The position numbers were made by a program, and so were the translations under genes. Positions 40,557-48,899 of a DNA stretch of 64,000 bases are shown here, one piece after another. Source of the DNA: JACPHB01 sp964495505 (GTDB lineage Bacteria > Patescibacteriota > Minisyncoccia > UBA10092); assembly GCA_964495505.1 (NCBI GenBank), contig CAZBVM010000001.1:1-64000 (forward strand), written 5' to 3'. Every line of letters begins with the position of its first letter. Positions within the stretch are counted from its first letter, which is position 1. Below the pieces are notes generated by a model, which was not told where the DNA came from, searched no databases, and saw only the letters and a program-made list of their open reading frames with translations.

Positions 40557-41342
40557 ATGAAGTCAAAATTGGTTGTGTTTTTCATTTTGTTTTTGCTTAG
40601 CGCGGCTATCATTTTTTTTAGCCAAAACAGGCCAGTTTTATTATTTAAAAATTATCTTAGCGAAACACTAAGGCCTTTTGAAATTGTTTTTAGCCACCTT
40701 GGAAACAGATTCTTATTTTGGCAAAATGCTTTTTTGGAAGTAAAGATGTTAAAAGAATCGAATATTAAATTGGCGGCAGAAAATCTTGAATTATATGGAA
40801 AATTGGCAAAATTACCGCAAATAGAAGCCGAAAACGAGCTCTTAAGGGAAAAATTAAACTTAGCCGATAAAAATTTTTGGAGCACCAGTTTAGCAAATAT
40901 TATTGGAAGAGATTTTGAAAATAACCGTTCTTTTATTATAGATAAAGGTATTAATGACGATATTGCAGTTGGCATGTCAGTTATTCTTAAGGGAGGCGTG
41001 GTTGTTGGAAAAATAAGTGATGTACATTACAATAATTCTAAAGTTAAAACCATAGTTGACACTTCAAGCAAAATTGCGGCCGTTAGTTCTGCCGGCAAAG
41101 TTTCGGGATTAGTGCGCGGTTTGGGCTCTGATATAATTTTTGAGCTTATCGCTAAAAATAAGAAACCAGAAATAGGGGACTTAATTATTTCTTCTGGTAC
41201 GGACGGCTTATGGCCGCGCGGTCTTCTTATTGGAAAAGTTAATCAAGTAAAATCAGAAGACAATCAAGTATTTAATACAGCCGATATTGAATTACTCGCC
41301 GATTTTCGAAATTTTGATAGCGTTTTTGTGATTTTAAAATGA
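40557..41342 (+). CDS. mreC: Rod shape-determining protein MreC
   Basis: A 261-residue bitopic protein linking MreB to the wall synthases. The N-terminal membrane helix is at about 5-22 (VVFFILFLLSAAIIFFSQ). A coiled coil follows (about 55-100, KMLKESNIKLAAENLELYGKLAKLPQIEAENELLREKLNL), then the two beta-barrel MreC core with VGMSVILKGGVVVGKISDVHYNNSKVKTIVD and LIISSGTDGLWPRGLLIGKV. mreD begins within its stop (ATGA). Confidence 0.93.
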   Translation: MKSKLVVFFILFLLSAAIIFFSQNRPVLLFKNYLSETLRPFEIVFSHLGNRFLFWQNAFLEVKMLKESNIKLAAENLELYGKLAKLPQIEAENELLREKLNLADKNFWSTSLANIIGRDFENNRSFIIDKGINDDIAVGMSVILKGGVVVGKISDVHYNNSKVKTIVDTSSKIAAVSSAGKVSGLVRGLGSDIIFELIAKNKKPEIGDLIISSGTDGLWPRGLLIGKVNQVKSEDNQVFNTADIELLADFRNFDSVFVILK

Positions 41343-41845
41343 GCAACGACTATAAAAAGTTATTTTTGGTTTTTTCTGCTGCTTTTTTTCTATTTTTTTT
41401 AGCTGGTTTCCAGATAGCCTTTATAAACCGTTTTAGCTGGGGATTTAATATTTTTTTAGTTCTAATTTTATTCTTAATACTTTCCAAAAATATTTACAGC
41501 GCCATTTTTTTAGGATGGTTTGGCGGTTTTTTAATTGACACAGCCCATTTTTCTATATTTGGAATTACCAGTTTAACACTGCTTTTTATATCGGCTTTTT
41601 TAATGATTTTTCAAAAAAAAGCATTACTAATTTCAAAAAATGAAAGCATTTTAATTACAAGTATCTTAGCGGTATTCTTTTATCATTTTTTTGAATGGGC
41701 AGTAAATAATTTATTTACGGGAGGGCAGGAAAAATTTAGTTTTTACTTTTTAAACAGCGGGATCATGATTGAATTGTTGCTTACAGCTATCCTGCTTATG
41801 ATAATATTTTCCGCTCGCGAGCACCATTTTAGATTAAATGTTTAG
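41339..41845 (+). CDS. mreD: Rod shape-determining protein MreD
   Basis: A 168-residue hydrophobic protein with about five membrane helices. Sequence is poorly conserved, as is normal for MreD. Identification rests on the position between mreC and PBP2, the length, and the helix pattern with GWFGGFLIDTAHFSIFGITSL, resembling the family's G-x-x-x-D segment. Confidence 0.8.
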   Translation: MSNDYKKLFLVFSAAFFLFFLAGFQIAFINRFSWGFNIFLVLILFLILSKNIYSAIFLGWFGGFLIDTAHFSIFGITSLTLLFISAFLMIFQKKALLISKNESILITSILAVFFYHFFEWAVNNLFTGGQEKFSFYFLNSGIMIELLLTAILLMIIFSAREHHFRLNV

Positions 41846-43730
41846 AAATTCATATTTAAAAAAAAATAAAAGTGAAATAGAACCGGAAGAAATTCTTCTT
41901 GACAAAAAACTGAGAATGAAATTAGAAATTCCTCTTAAAAACAACGGATTTCTGATTATTTTTACCGTTTTTATTTTAATCTTGGGTTTATTTTGGGGCC
42001 GCGCTTTTTGGCTTCAAATTAAAAACGGTAATTATTACGCGTCAAGATCAAATAAAAATAGCATTCGCTTTTATCATATTCGGTCTCCAAGGGGCATTAT
42101 TTATGACGTTAATAACCAAGTTTTGGTTTCTAATATTCCGGATTTTAGTTTATTAGTCATCCCGGCTGATTTACCAAAGCAGGTTGATAAACTAAATGAA
42201 TGGATAAATCAACTTGCGAAGATCCTTGGAAAAGATAATTTCGAAATAGAAAATTTTGTAAAAAATTTAAATAAGAATTCAACGGAACCAGCGCTTTTAA
42301 AATCTAATCTGGATAGGGAAACTTTAGTTTCTTTAGAAACTAATTCAGCTACTCTCCCCGCGATATTTGTGAACAAGGAAACTCGTCGTGATTATAAAGG
42401 AGACGGCTATTTTTCTCATATAATCGGATATGTTGGCAAGACATCTGGAGCTGATTTCAAAAGTAATCCCAATTATTCCATTTTGGATTTTGTTGGTAAA
42501 GACGGACTTGAGGCGCAATATGAAAAAGAATTGCGAGGACTACCCGGGAAAATTGCTGTTTCAGTTGATTCTGAAAACACCGTTTTAAAAACTTTAACCG
42601 CAAAAGAGGCGACGGTTGGCAATAATTTAGTCTTAAATATTGACAGTAATCTACAAAAACTTTTAACCAATGCTCTTAAGGCCAAAATAACTGAAACCGG
42701 TTCAACCGGTGCCGCTGCTATTGTTTTAGACGTTAAATCGGGAGGAATTATTTCTTTAGTAAGTTTGCCGAGTTTTGATTTCAGTAGCAGAACTTATGAG
42801 GAAATTATTCAAGATAAAAATAAACCATTTTTTAATCGCGCTATCAGCGGTTTTTATCCCGCTGGGTCAACAATAAAACCATTTGTGGCTTCGGCCGCTT
42901 TAGCCGAAAATATCATTAGTCCTGATTCTAAAATTGATGACACATTAGGATACATTAAGATAGAAAACCAATATGATCCCAGTATCGTTTACACTTATCG
43001 TGATTGGAAAGCTCATGGATTTGTAGACATGAGGCGCGCTATCGCAGTTTCAGCTAACGTTTACTTTTACGTTATCGGCGGCGGTTACAAAAACTTTAAA
43101 GGGCTGGGCATAGATCGAATTAAAAAATATTTAAACCTTTTTGGTTTTGGTTCCGATCTCGGAATTGATTTACCTGGTGAAGCTTCGGGGCTTGTACCGG
43201 ATCCTTTGTGGAAAAAATCAGCAAAAAACGAAGGATGGTTTACCGGTGACACTTACAACGTTTCCATCGGCCAAGGAGATGTTTTGGTAACCTCTCTTCA
43301 AATGGCCAGCGCCGTTGCTGCGATCGCTAATAATGGCACGCTGTGGAGACCGAGAATTGTCAGAAAAATTACCGATCCCGCCGGCCAGACAGTAAAAGAA
43401 TTTAAACCGGAAATTATAAGAAATAATTTTATTGACGCTCATAATCTTCAAATCGTTCGCGAAGGGATGAGAAGGGCGATCACTGAAGGTTCGGCCTATC
43501 TTTTAAATGATTTACCGATTAAAGTCGCCGGTAAAACTGGTACCGCCCAAATAACCAGTACTTTTAGAAAAACAAACGCTTGGTTTGTTGGATTTGCTCC
43601 TTACGATAATCCGGAAATCGCTTTAGCTATCATTGTTGAGGGCGCTGGCGAAGGTTCAATCGCGGCGGTTCCGGTCGCCAAAGAAGTTTTTAATTGGTAT
43701 TATAATAAAAATTATGATAAACTAAAATAA
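41838..43730 (+). CDS. mrdA: Penicillin-binding protein 2 (elongation transpeptidase)
   Basis: A 630-residue class B PBP that cross-links peptidoglycan in the elongasome. One membrane helix lies at about 34-56. The dimerisation domain starts at RSPRGIIYDVNNQVL. Transpeptidase motifs are STIKP (S near 344), SAN (SANVYFYVIGGG), and KTGTAQ at about 564. It overlaps mreD by 8 nt and is followed by a terminator, closing the shape operon. The symbol is by position and family; mrdA and pbpA are equivalents. Confidence 0.93.
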   Translation: MFRNSYLKKNKSEIEPEEILLDKKLRMKLEIPLKNNGFLIIFTVFILILGLFWGRAFWLQIKNGNYYASRSNKNSIRFYHIRSPRGIIYDVNNQVLVSNIPDFSLLVIPADLPKQVDKLNEWINQLAKILGKDNFEIENFVKNLNKNSTEPALLKSNLDRETLVSLETNSATLPAIFVNKETRRDYKGDGYFSHIIGYVGKTSGADFKSNPNYSILDFVGKDGLEAQYEKELRGLPGKIAVSVDSENTVLKTLTAKEATVGNNLVLNIDSNLQKLLTNALKAKITETGSTGAAAIVLDVKSGGIISLVSLPSFDFSSRTYEEIIQDKNKPFFNRAISGFYPAGSTIKPFVASAALAENIISPDSKIDDTLGYIKIENQYDPSIVYTYRDWKAHGFVDMRRAIAVSANVYFYVIGGGYKNFKGLGIDRIKKYLNLFGFGSDLGIDLPGEASGLVPDPLWKKSAKNEGWFTGDTYNVSIGQGDVLVTSLQMASAVAAIANNGTLWRPRIVRKITDPAGQTVKEFKPEIIRNNFIDAHNLQIVREGMRRAITEGSAYLLNDLPIKVAGKTGTAQITSTFRKTNAWFVGFAPYDNPEIALAIIVEGAGEGSIAAVPVAKEVFNWYYNKNYDKLK

Positions 43731-43747
43731 GTAATAAAATGTGGGCT

Positions 43748-43787
43748 ATCCGCCTTCGCAAAGCTTCGGCGGATGCTCATATTTTTA
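43748..43787 (+). terminator. Terminator of the shape operon
   Basis: ATCCGCC (43748-43754) pairs with GGCGGAT (43768-43774) around ttcgcaaagcttc, followed by gctcatattttt. The inner CTTCGCAAAGCTTCGG resembles the repeat hairpin at 511-528. Confidence 0.65.
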
Positions 43788-43826
43788 ACTAAAATTTATT
43801 CATTTCATTCTAAATTTTAGAAAAAT

Positions 43827-44288
43827 ATGGCAAATCAAACTTATTTAAGTCCGGAGGGGATAGAAACTCTCAAAAAAGAGCTTCAGGAATTAAAAACCAA
43901 AAAACGCCAGGAAATCGCCAAGCGTCTGCAAGAAGCGAAAGATCTCGGCGATCTTTCTGAAAACGCCGAGTATTTTGAAGCCAAGGAAGCGCAGTCATTA
44001 AACGAAAATCGCATTGCCGAACTGGAAGAGCTTTTAAAAAATGCCGTGGTAATTAAAACGCCTAGTACTGAAGACATTATTAGAATCGGATCAACAGTAG
44101 AAACAAAACTAAACAATAGTGCGGAAGTATTTAGCATAGTCGGTTCCGCTGAGGCTAAACCCCAAGAAGGGAAAATATCCAATGAATCACCTTTGGGGCG
44201 GGCTTTTTTAGGGAAAAAAGTGGGTGACGAAGTTGAGGTTAAAACACCGGGCGGCATCGTTAAATATAGAATCATTAAAATTTATTAG
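43827..44288 (+). CDS. greA: Transcription elongation factor GreA
   Basis: A 153-residue cleavage-stimulating factor that rescues backtracked RNA polymerase. The N-terminal coiled coil includes YLSPEGIETLKKELQELKTKKRQEIAKRLQEAKDLGDLSENAEYFEAKEAQ, with the acidic tip D-x-x-E in GDLSENAEY. The C-terminal FKBP-like domain has ESPLGRAFLGKKVGDEVEVKTPGGIVKYRI. lysS follows 12 bp later. Confidence 0.96.
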   Translation: MANQTYLSPEGIETLKKELQELKTKKRQEIAKRLQEAKDLGDLSENAEYFEAKEAQSLNENRIAELEELLKNAVVIKTPSTEDIIRIGSTVETKLNNSAEVFSIVGSAEAKPQEGKISNESPLGRAFLGKKVGDEVEVKTPGGIVKYRIIKIY

Positions 44289-44300
44289 ACGTTATAATAT

Positions 44301-45665
44301 ATGCCAACGTTAGAAGAACTTCGTCATACGAGGATTCAAAAACTTGAACGTTTAAAAAATAACGGCGTTAATCCTTATCCAGCAAAAATCAGACGTGATT
44401 TTGAAATTAAAAAGATTCTCGATAAATTCTGGTTTTGGCGGCTTACTAAAAAAATATTTTATCTCACCGGTAGGATAAAAACTCAGCGCGTCCATGGTAA
44501 AGCGACTTTTTTCGACCTTGAAGATACGAGTGGAGAAATCCAGTGTTTTGTAAACCCCGCTGATTTAGACAATAAAAAATCTTATGATGAATTTACCGCC
44601 AATTACGATGTTGGAGATTTTGTTGAGGTTGGGGGATCTATTTTTAAAACTAAGAAGGGCGAAAAAACCGTCAGAGTTAAAAACTTTAAATTGCTGGTCA
44701 AGACATTACTTCCACTTCCAGAAAAATGGTATGGCTTAAAAGATGTTGAAGAGCGTTATCGTAAAAGATATTTAGATCTTTTAATGAATAGCGAGGTGAA
44801 AGAAAAGTTTTTAAAACGTTCCTTAATTATAAAAGAATTAAGAAATTTTTTTGACGAACGGAGATTTTATGAATTTGAAACTCCGATGCTCCAGACGATT
44901 CCTGGCGGCGCCACTGCCAAACCTTTTAAGACCTACTTAAATGCTTTAAACATGGATTTGTATTTGCGCGTCGCGCCCGAACTTTATCTTAAGCGGCTTT
45001 TGGTAGCCGGTTTTGAAAAAATTTATGAAATTGGGCGCAATTTCAGAAACGAGGGAATGGACGCGCATCATAATCCGGAATTCACTATGCTCGAGGCCTA
45101 TATCGCCTACAAAGATTCCCGCTATTTAGAATATTTCGTGCAGGAATTATTTGAATGTCTGATTAAAAAATTAAATAATGGTAATCTGATCATAGAATAC
45201 GAAAGTAATCGCATTGATTTTAGCAAACCTTGGCAACAAAAAAGTTACGATGAGCTGATAAAAGAATATGCTGATTTTGACTTGGCTAAAAAAAATCTTA
45301 TTCACCCAACTTTCGTTGTTGGCTTTCCAGCAGAAATTCTGCCACTTTCAAAAACTATGGAAAAAAATCCCGGTAAAGCCGATGCTTTTCAAGTTTTTGC
45401 CGGAGGATTAGAACTTATAAAAGCTTTTACCGAACAAAACGATCCGCTACAGCAGCGTCAAAAGTTTGAACAACAGGAAAAATTAAGAGAAAGCGGGGAA
45501 GAAGAAGCGCAACGCTTAGATGAAGATTTTTTAAAGGCCCTAGAGTATGGAATACCACCGGCTGCTGGATTTGGTCTTGGTGTAGACCGATTGACAATGC
45601 TTTTAACAAATTCTCATACCGCGCGGGAAGTGATATTGTTTCCAACAATGAAACTAAAGGAATAA
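44301..45665 (+). CDS. lysS: Lysyl-tRNA synthetase, class II, compact
   Basis: A 454-residue enzyme with the OB-fold anticodon domain (YLTGRIKTQRVHGKATFFDLEDTSGEIQCFVN) and the class II core: RYRKRYLDLLMN, FETPMLQTIPGGATAKPF, motif 2 IYEIGRNFRNEGMDAHHNPEFTMLEAY, and motif 3 GFGLGVDRLTMLL. It is about 50 residues shorter than E. coli LysS, mostly in the second half of the core. TATAAT at the start is only 2 nt from the ATG, so it is not a leaderless promoter for this start; co-transcription with greA is more likely. Confidence 0.95.
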   Translation: MPTLEELRHTRIQKLERLKNNGVNPYPAKIRRDFEIKKILDKFWFWRLTKKIFYLTGRIKTQRVHGKATFFDLEDTSGEIQCFVNPADLDNKKSYDEFTANYDVGDFVEVGGSIFKTKKGEKTVRVKNFKLLVKTLLPLPEKWYGLKDVEERYRKRYLDLLMNSEVKEKFLKRSLIIKELRNFFDERRFYEFETPMLQTIPGGATAKPFKTYLNALNMDLYLRVAPELYLKRLLVAGFEKIYEIGRNFRNEGMDAHHNPEFTMLEAYIAYKDSRYLEYFVQELFECLIKKLNNGNLIIEYESNRIDFSKPWQQKSYDELIKEYADFDLAKKNLIHPTFVVGFPAEILPLSKTMEKNPGKADAFQVFAGGLELIKAFTEQNDPLQQRQKFEQQEKLRESGEEEAQRLDEDFLKALEYGIPPAAGFGLGVDRLTMLLTNSHTAREVILFPTMKLKE

Positions 45666-45671
45666 GCGTTT

Positions 45672-46886
45672 ATGCCGGATATAAAATACATAAGAGAAAA
45701 TAAAAAAGAAGTAGAAAGAGGCATAAAGGCCAAGGGTTTTGACGCCGATTTGGATTTAACGTTGGGATTGGATGAAAAAAACCGGGTACTTGAGCAAGAA
45801 ATTGAAAAACTTAATTCTGAACGCAAAAAAACTGCTCGGGAAAAAAATATTAAACATGGAAAAGAAATCAGAGAGCAATTAGTGAATCTTGAAGAAAAAA
45901 AGAGAACAGTTCAGAACGAACTAAATGAACTATTTTTAAAATTGCCAAATCTGCCACTTCCGGAAGTGCCGCTCGGGAAAGACGAATCTGAAAATGTTAT
46001 TTTGCGAGAAGTAGGGGAAAAGCCAAAATTCAATTTTTCAGTAAAGGATTATATGGCGCTTGGTGAAAAACTCGGCTGGATAGATATAGAAAAAGCGGGT
46101 AAAGCCATCGGCAGCCGTTTCGGTTATCTTTTGCGCGACGCTGTAGATTTGGAATTTGCTCTTGTGCGTTTTGCCTTTGATGTTTTGAAGAAAGAGAACT
46201 TTATTCCTATTGTTCCACCGGTATTTTTAAAACCGGAAGCAATGCGCGATATGGGATATCTGGATTACAACGAAGACGAAGTTTATCATCTGGAAAAAGA
46301 CAATCTGTATTTAATTGGAACTTCGGAACAGGCAATTGGCGCGATGCATATGAACGAAATTCTTGATGCCAAAAAACTGCCGCTCCGCTATGCCGGATTT
46401 TCATCATGCTTCAGGCGGGAAGCCGGCTCTTACGGCAAGGACACAAAAGGAATTTTGCGCGTTCATCAATTTGATAAAATTGAAATGTTCAGTTTCACTC
46501 GCCCAGAAGATTCCAAAAAGGAACATAAATTTTTGCTTTCAATGCAAGAAAAACTAATGAAAGCACTGGAATTGCCTTATCATGTGCTTCAGATGTGCGC
46601 TGGCGACTTAGGTTTTCAAGCGGCAAATAAAATAGACATTGAAGCATGGCTTCCCGGACAAAACCAATATCGCGAAACCCACTCAACCTCAAACGATACA
46701 GATTTTCAATCACGACGTCTTAATATAAAATATAAAAATGAAAAAACTGGAAAAAACGAATTTGTTTACACTTTGAATGGCACAGCATTTGCCATAGGCC
46801 GCATGATAATCGCTATAATGGAAAATTATCAGCAAAAAGACGGCACGATAAAAGTTCCAACAGTGCTTGAAGGATATATGCGTTGA
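45672..46886 (+). CDS. serS: Seryl-tRNA synthetase
   Basis: A 404-residue class II enzyme. The N-terminal antiparallel coiled coil, which grips the long variable arm of tRNA-Ser, spans about 30-100 (EQEIEKLNSERKKTAREKNIKHGKEIREQLVNLEEKKRTVQNEL). Core motifs: LYLIGTSEQAIGAMHMNEI, SSCFRREAGSYGKDTKGILRVHQFDKIEMF, and LNGTAFAIGRMIIAIMENYQ. It ends VPTVLEGYM, close to the family ending. Confidence 0.96.
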   Translation: MPDIKYIRENKKEVERGIKAKGFDADLDLTLGLDEKNRVLEQEIEKLNSERKKTAREKNIKHGKEIREQLVNLEEKKRTVQNELNELFLKLPNLPLPEVPLGKDESENVILREVGEKPKFNFSVKDYMALGEKLGWIDIEKAGKAIGSRFGYLLRDAVDLEFALVRFAFDVLKKENFIPIVPPVFLKPEAMRDMGYLDYNEDEVYHLEKDNLYLIGTSEQAIGAMHMNEILDAKKLPLRYAGFSSCFRREAGSYGKDTKGILRVHQFDKIEMFSFTRPEDSKKEHKFLLSMQEKLMKALELPYHVLQMCAGDLGFQAANKIDIEAWLPGQNQYRETHSTSNDTDFQSRRLNIKYKNEKTGKNEFVYTLNGTAFAIGRMIIAIMENYQQKDGTIKVPTVLEGYMR

Positions 46887-46956
46887 AAATCCAAATTTCA
46901 AAATCCAAATTTCAAAAAAGTTCCCTTTCCGGTAATTTTTTGTTATTTTATAAGTA

Positions 46957-48078
46957 ATGAAATTACGTGAAAAAAACCGGCTCCGAACCTGGATTGAAGT
47001 TGATAAGCATGCGATTTTTAGTAATATTTCCGAGTTTCGCAAGCTGATAAAACCGCGAGTGAAATTAATGGCGGTAATTAAATCCAATGCTTATGGACAT
47101 GGCTTGATTGACTTCGCTAAAACGACGGAAAACAAAGTTGATTGGTTTGGGGTGGATTCTATTACGGAAGGGCTAAAATTACGCCAAAAAGGCCTTAAAA
47201 AGCCTATTTTAGTGCTTGGATACACCTTGCCATCGCGAGTAGTAGAAGCCGCTCAAAATGACATCAGTTTGACCGTTTCAACTTTAGACACCATAAAGCA
47301 TTTGACTGCGCTAAAACATCGACCAAAATTTCATCTAAAAATTGATACCGGAATGCACCGGCAGGGGTTTTTTATCAAAGATTTGCCGAAATTTACTAAA
47401 CTTCTTAAACAATTTAAATTTTTTCCGGAAGGCATTTACACCCATCTGGCGGCCGCCAAAGACCGAGTGTATCCTTCTTACAGCTTTAAACAAATAGAAG
47501 ATTTCAAAATAGCTGATGATTTTTTAAAAAAATCCGGATTCGCGAAATATTTACGGCATGCCGCAGCTTCAGCAGGTACTATGTTATATCCAGAGTCACA
47601 TTTTGATATGGTAAGAATTGGCATTGGTCTTTATGGAATGTTTCCGACAAAAGAAACGGAAATTCAAACTAATGTAAAATTAAAACCGGAGCTGACATGG
47701 AAATCAATAGTGGGCGAAATTAAAAACGTTCCGAAAGATGCCTACATCGGTTACGATTTTACGGGGAAAACCCTAAAAGCATCTAAATTAGCAATTGTGC
47801 CGATTGGCTATTGGCATGGTTTTGACCGGGGTTTTTCAAACTGCGGTGAAATTCTAATAAGGGGCAAAAGATGTAAAGTTCTGGGACGAGTTAATATGGA
47901 TATGATTGCAATTGATGTCTCTAACGTTCGAAATGTTAAAATTAATGATGAAGCAATAATTTTGGGTAGTTTTGGAAAAGAAAAAATAACTGCCGAGGAT
48001 ATGGCGCTGAAAATCGGCACGACAAATTACGAAATTATCACCCGAATTAACCCTCTTATTAAGCGTTTTTATATTTGA
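46957..48078 (+). CDS. alr: Alanine racemase
   Basis: A 373-residue PLP enzyme that makes D-alanine for the peptidoglycan stem peptide. The PLP lysine is K42 in MAVIKSNAYGHGL. Other motifs are HLKIDTGMHRQGF, YTHLAAAKD, RIGIGLYGMFP with the catalytic region, and GRVNMDMIAIDVS. A short spacer of aaatttcaaaatcc-type repeats separates it from serS. ftsQ follows. Confidence 0.95.
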   Translation: MKLREKNRLRTWIEVDKHAIFSNISEFRKLIKPRVKLMAVIKSNAYGHGLIDFAKTTENKVDWFGVDSITEGLKLRQKGLKKPILVLGYTLPSRVVEAAQNDISLTVSTLDTIKHLTALKHRPKFHLKIDTGMHRQGFFIKDLPKFTKLLKQFKFFPEGIYTHLAAAKDRVYPSYSFKQIEDFKIADDFLKKSGFAKYLRHAAASAGTMLYPESHFDMVRIGIGLYGMFPTKETEIQTNVKLKPELTWKSIVGEIKNVPKDAYIGYDFTGKTLKASKLAIVPIGYWHGFDRGFSNCGEILIRGKRCKVLGRVNMDMIAIDVSNVRNVKINDEAIILGSFGKEKITAEDMALKIGTTNYEIITRINPLIKRFYI

Positions 48079-48111
48079 AAATTGAAAATTAGAAATTGAA
48101 AATTAAACTCT

Positions 48112-48897
48112 ATGCCCTCAAGCCGTTATTATAGGTTTAAAACGACAGGTCGGGAAGAAAAAATTAAAAAATTAAAAATTTTATTTTTTTTATTATCTGT
48201 ATTTGGCTTTACTGCGGTTGTATTTTGGCTAATTTTTTTATCATCTCTTTTTAACATTAAAAATATAAATACTTCTGACTATACCGTCCTAAGCCGTGAC
48301 AATGTTGAAAACATAATTTTAAATATCGCGCCGTTTAAGTTTGGTAAGAATCTATTAATTTTGTCAAAATCTAACCTTAAATTAGAACTTGCCGCCGTTT
48401 TCCCATCTATAACCGATATAACAATCAAAAAAAAATTATTTCACACTATTATAATTAATTTCAATAAAAGAATTCAGATTGGCATTTGGTGCAGCGATAA
48501 TTGTTATTATTTTGACAAAGATGGCGTTGCGTTTGCCAAGACACCTGAAACCGAAGGCAGTTTAATACTAAAAGTAGAAGATAAATCAAAAAATAATGTT
48601 TCTTTGAGTGATCAAGTGTTAAGCAGCGACCAGATAAATTTTATACTTGCTTTCAGCGGAAAAGTTGCGGAGAATAATAAATTTAAAATCTTGGAATTTA
48701 AAATAAAACCAAATTCTTCTGTTAATTTAGAAGCTGTAACCGATAAAAATTGGTCAATTTATCTTGACGAAAAACAAGAACCGATAGAGGCGGTTGGTAA
48801 TTTATTTTCTATTTTAGAAGAGGCGGTTAAAAACATTGAAAATATAGAGTATGTGGATTTAAGAATTTCCAGCCGCGTTTTTTATAAATTAAGATAA
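48112..48897 (+). CDS. ftsQ: FtsQ/DivIB-like cell-division protein
   Basis: A 261-residue bitopic protein. A basic cytoplasmic start (RYYRFKTTGREEKIKKLK) precedes one membrane helix at about 23-46. The extracytoplasmic part begins with a POTRA domain (FNIKNINTSDYTVLSRDNVENIILNIAPFKFGKNLLILSKSNLKLELAAVFPSI) followed by the FtsQ beta region ending EYVDLRISSRVFYKLR, a typical family ending. FtsQ bridges FtsB/L and the divisome. Its stop is 2 bp from the convergent glycosyltransferase gene. Confidence 0.85.
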   Translation: MPSSRYYRFKTTGREEKIKKLKILFFLLSVFGFTAVVFWLIFLSSLFNIKNINTSDYTVLSRDNVENIILNIAPFKFGKNLLILSKSNLKLELAAVFPSITDITIKKKLFHTIIINFNKRIQIGIWCSDNCYYFDKDGVAFAKTPETEGSLILKVEDKSKNNVSLSDQVLSSDQINFILAFSGKVAENNKFKILEFKIKPNSSVNLEAVTDKNWSIYLDEKQEPIEAVGNLFSILEEAVKNIENIEYVDLRISSRVFYKLR

Positions 48898-48899
48898 TA

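Noticed and set aside
44289..44300. TATAAT just before lysS as a leaderless promoter.
   Set aside because: Only 2 nt separate it from the ATG, too close for a normal transcription start at or before the start codon; lysS is probably read through from greA.
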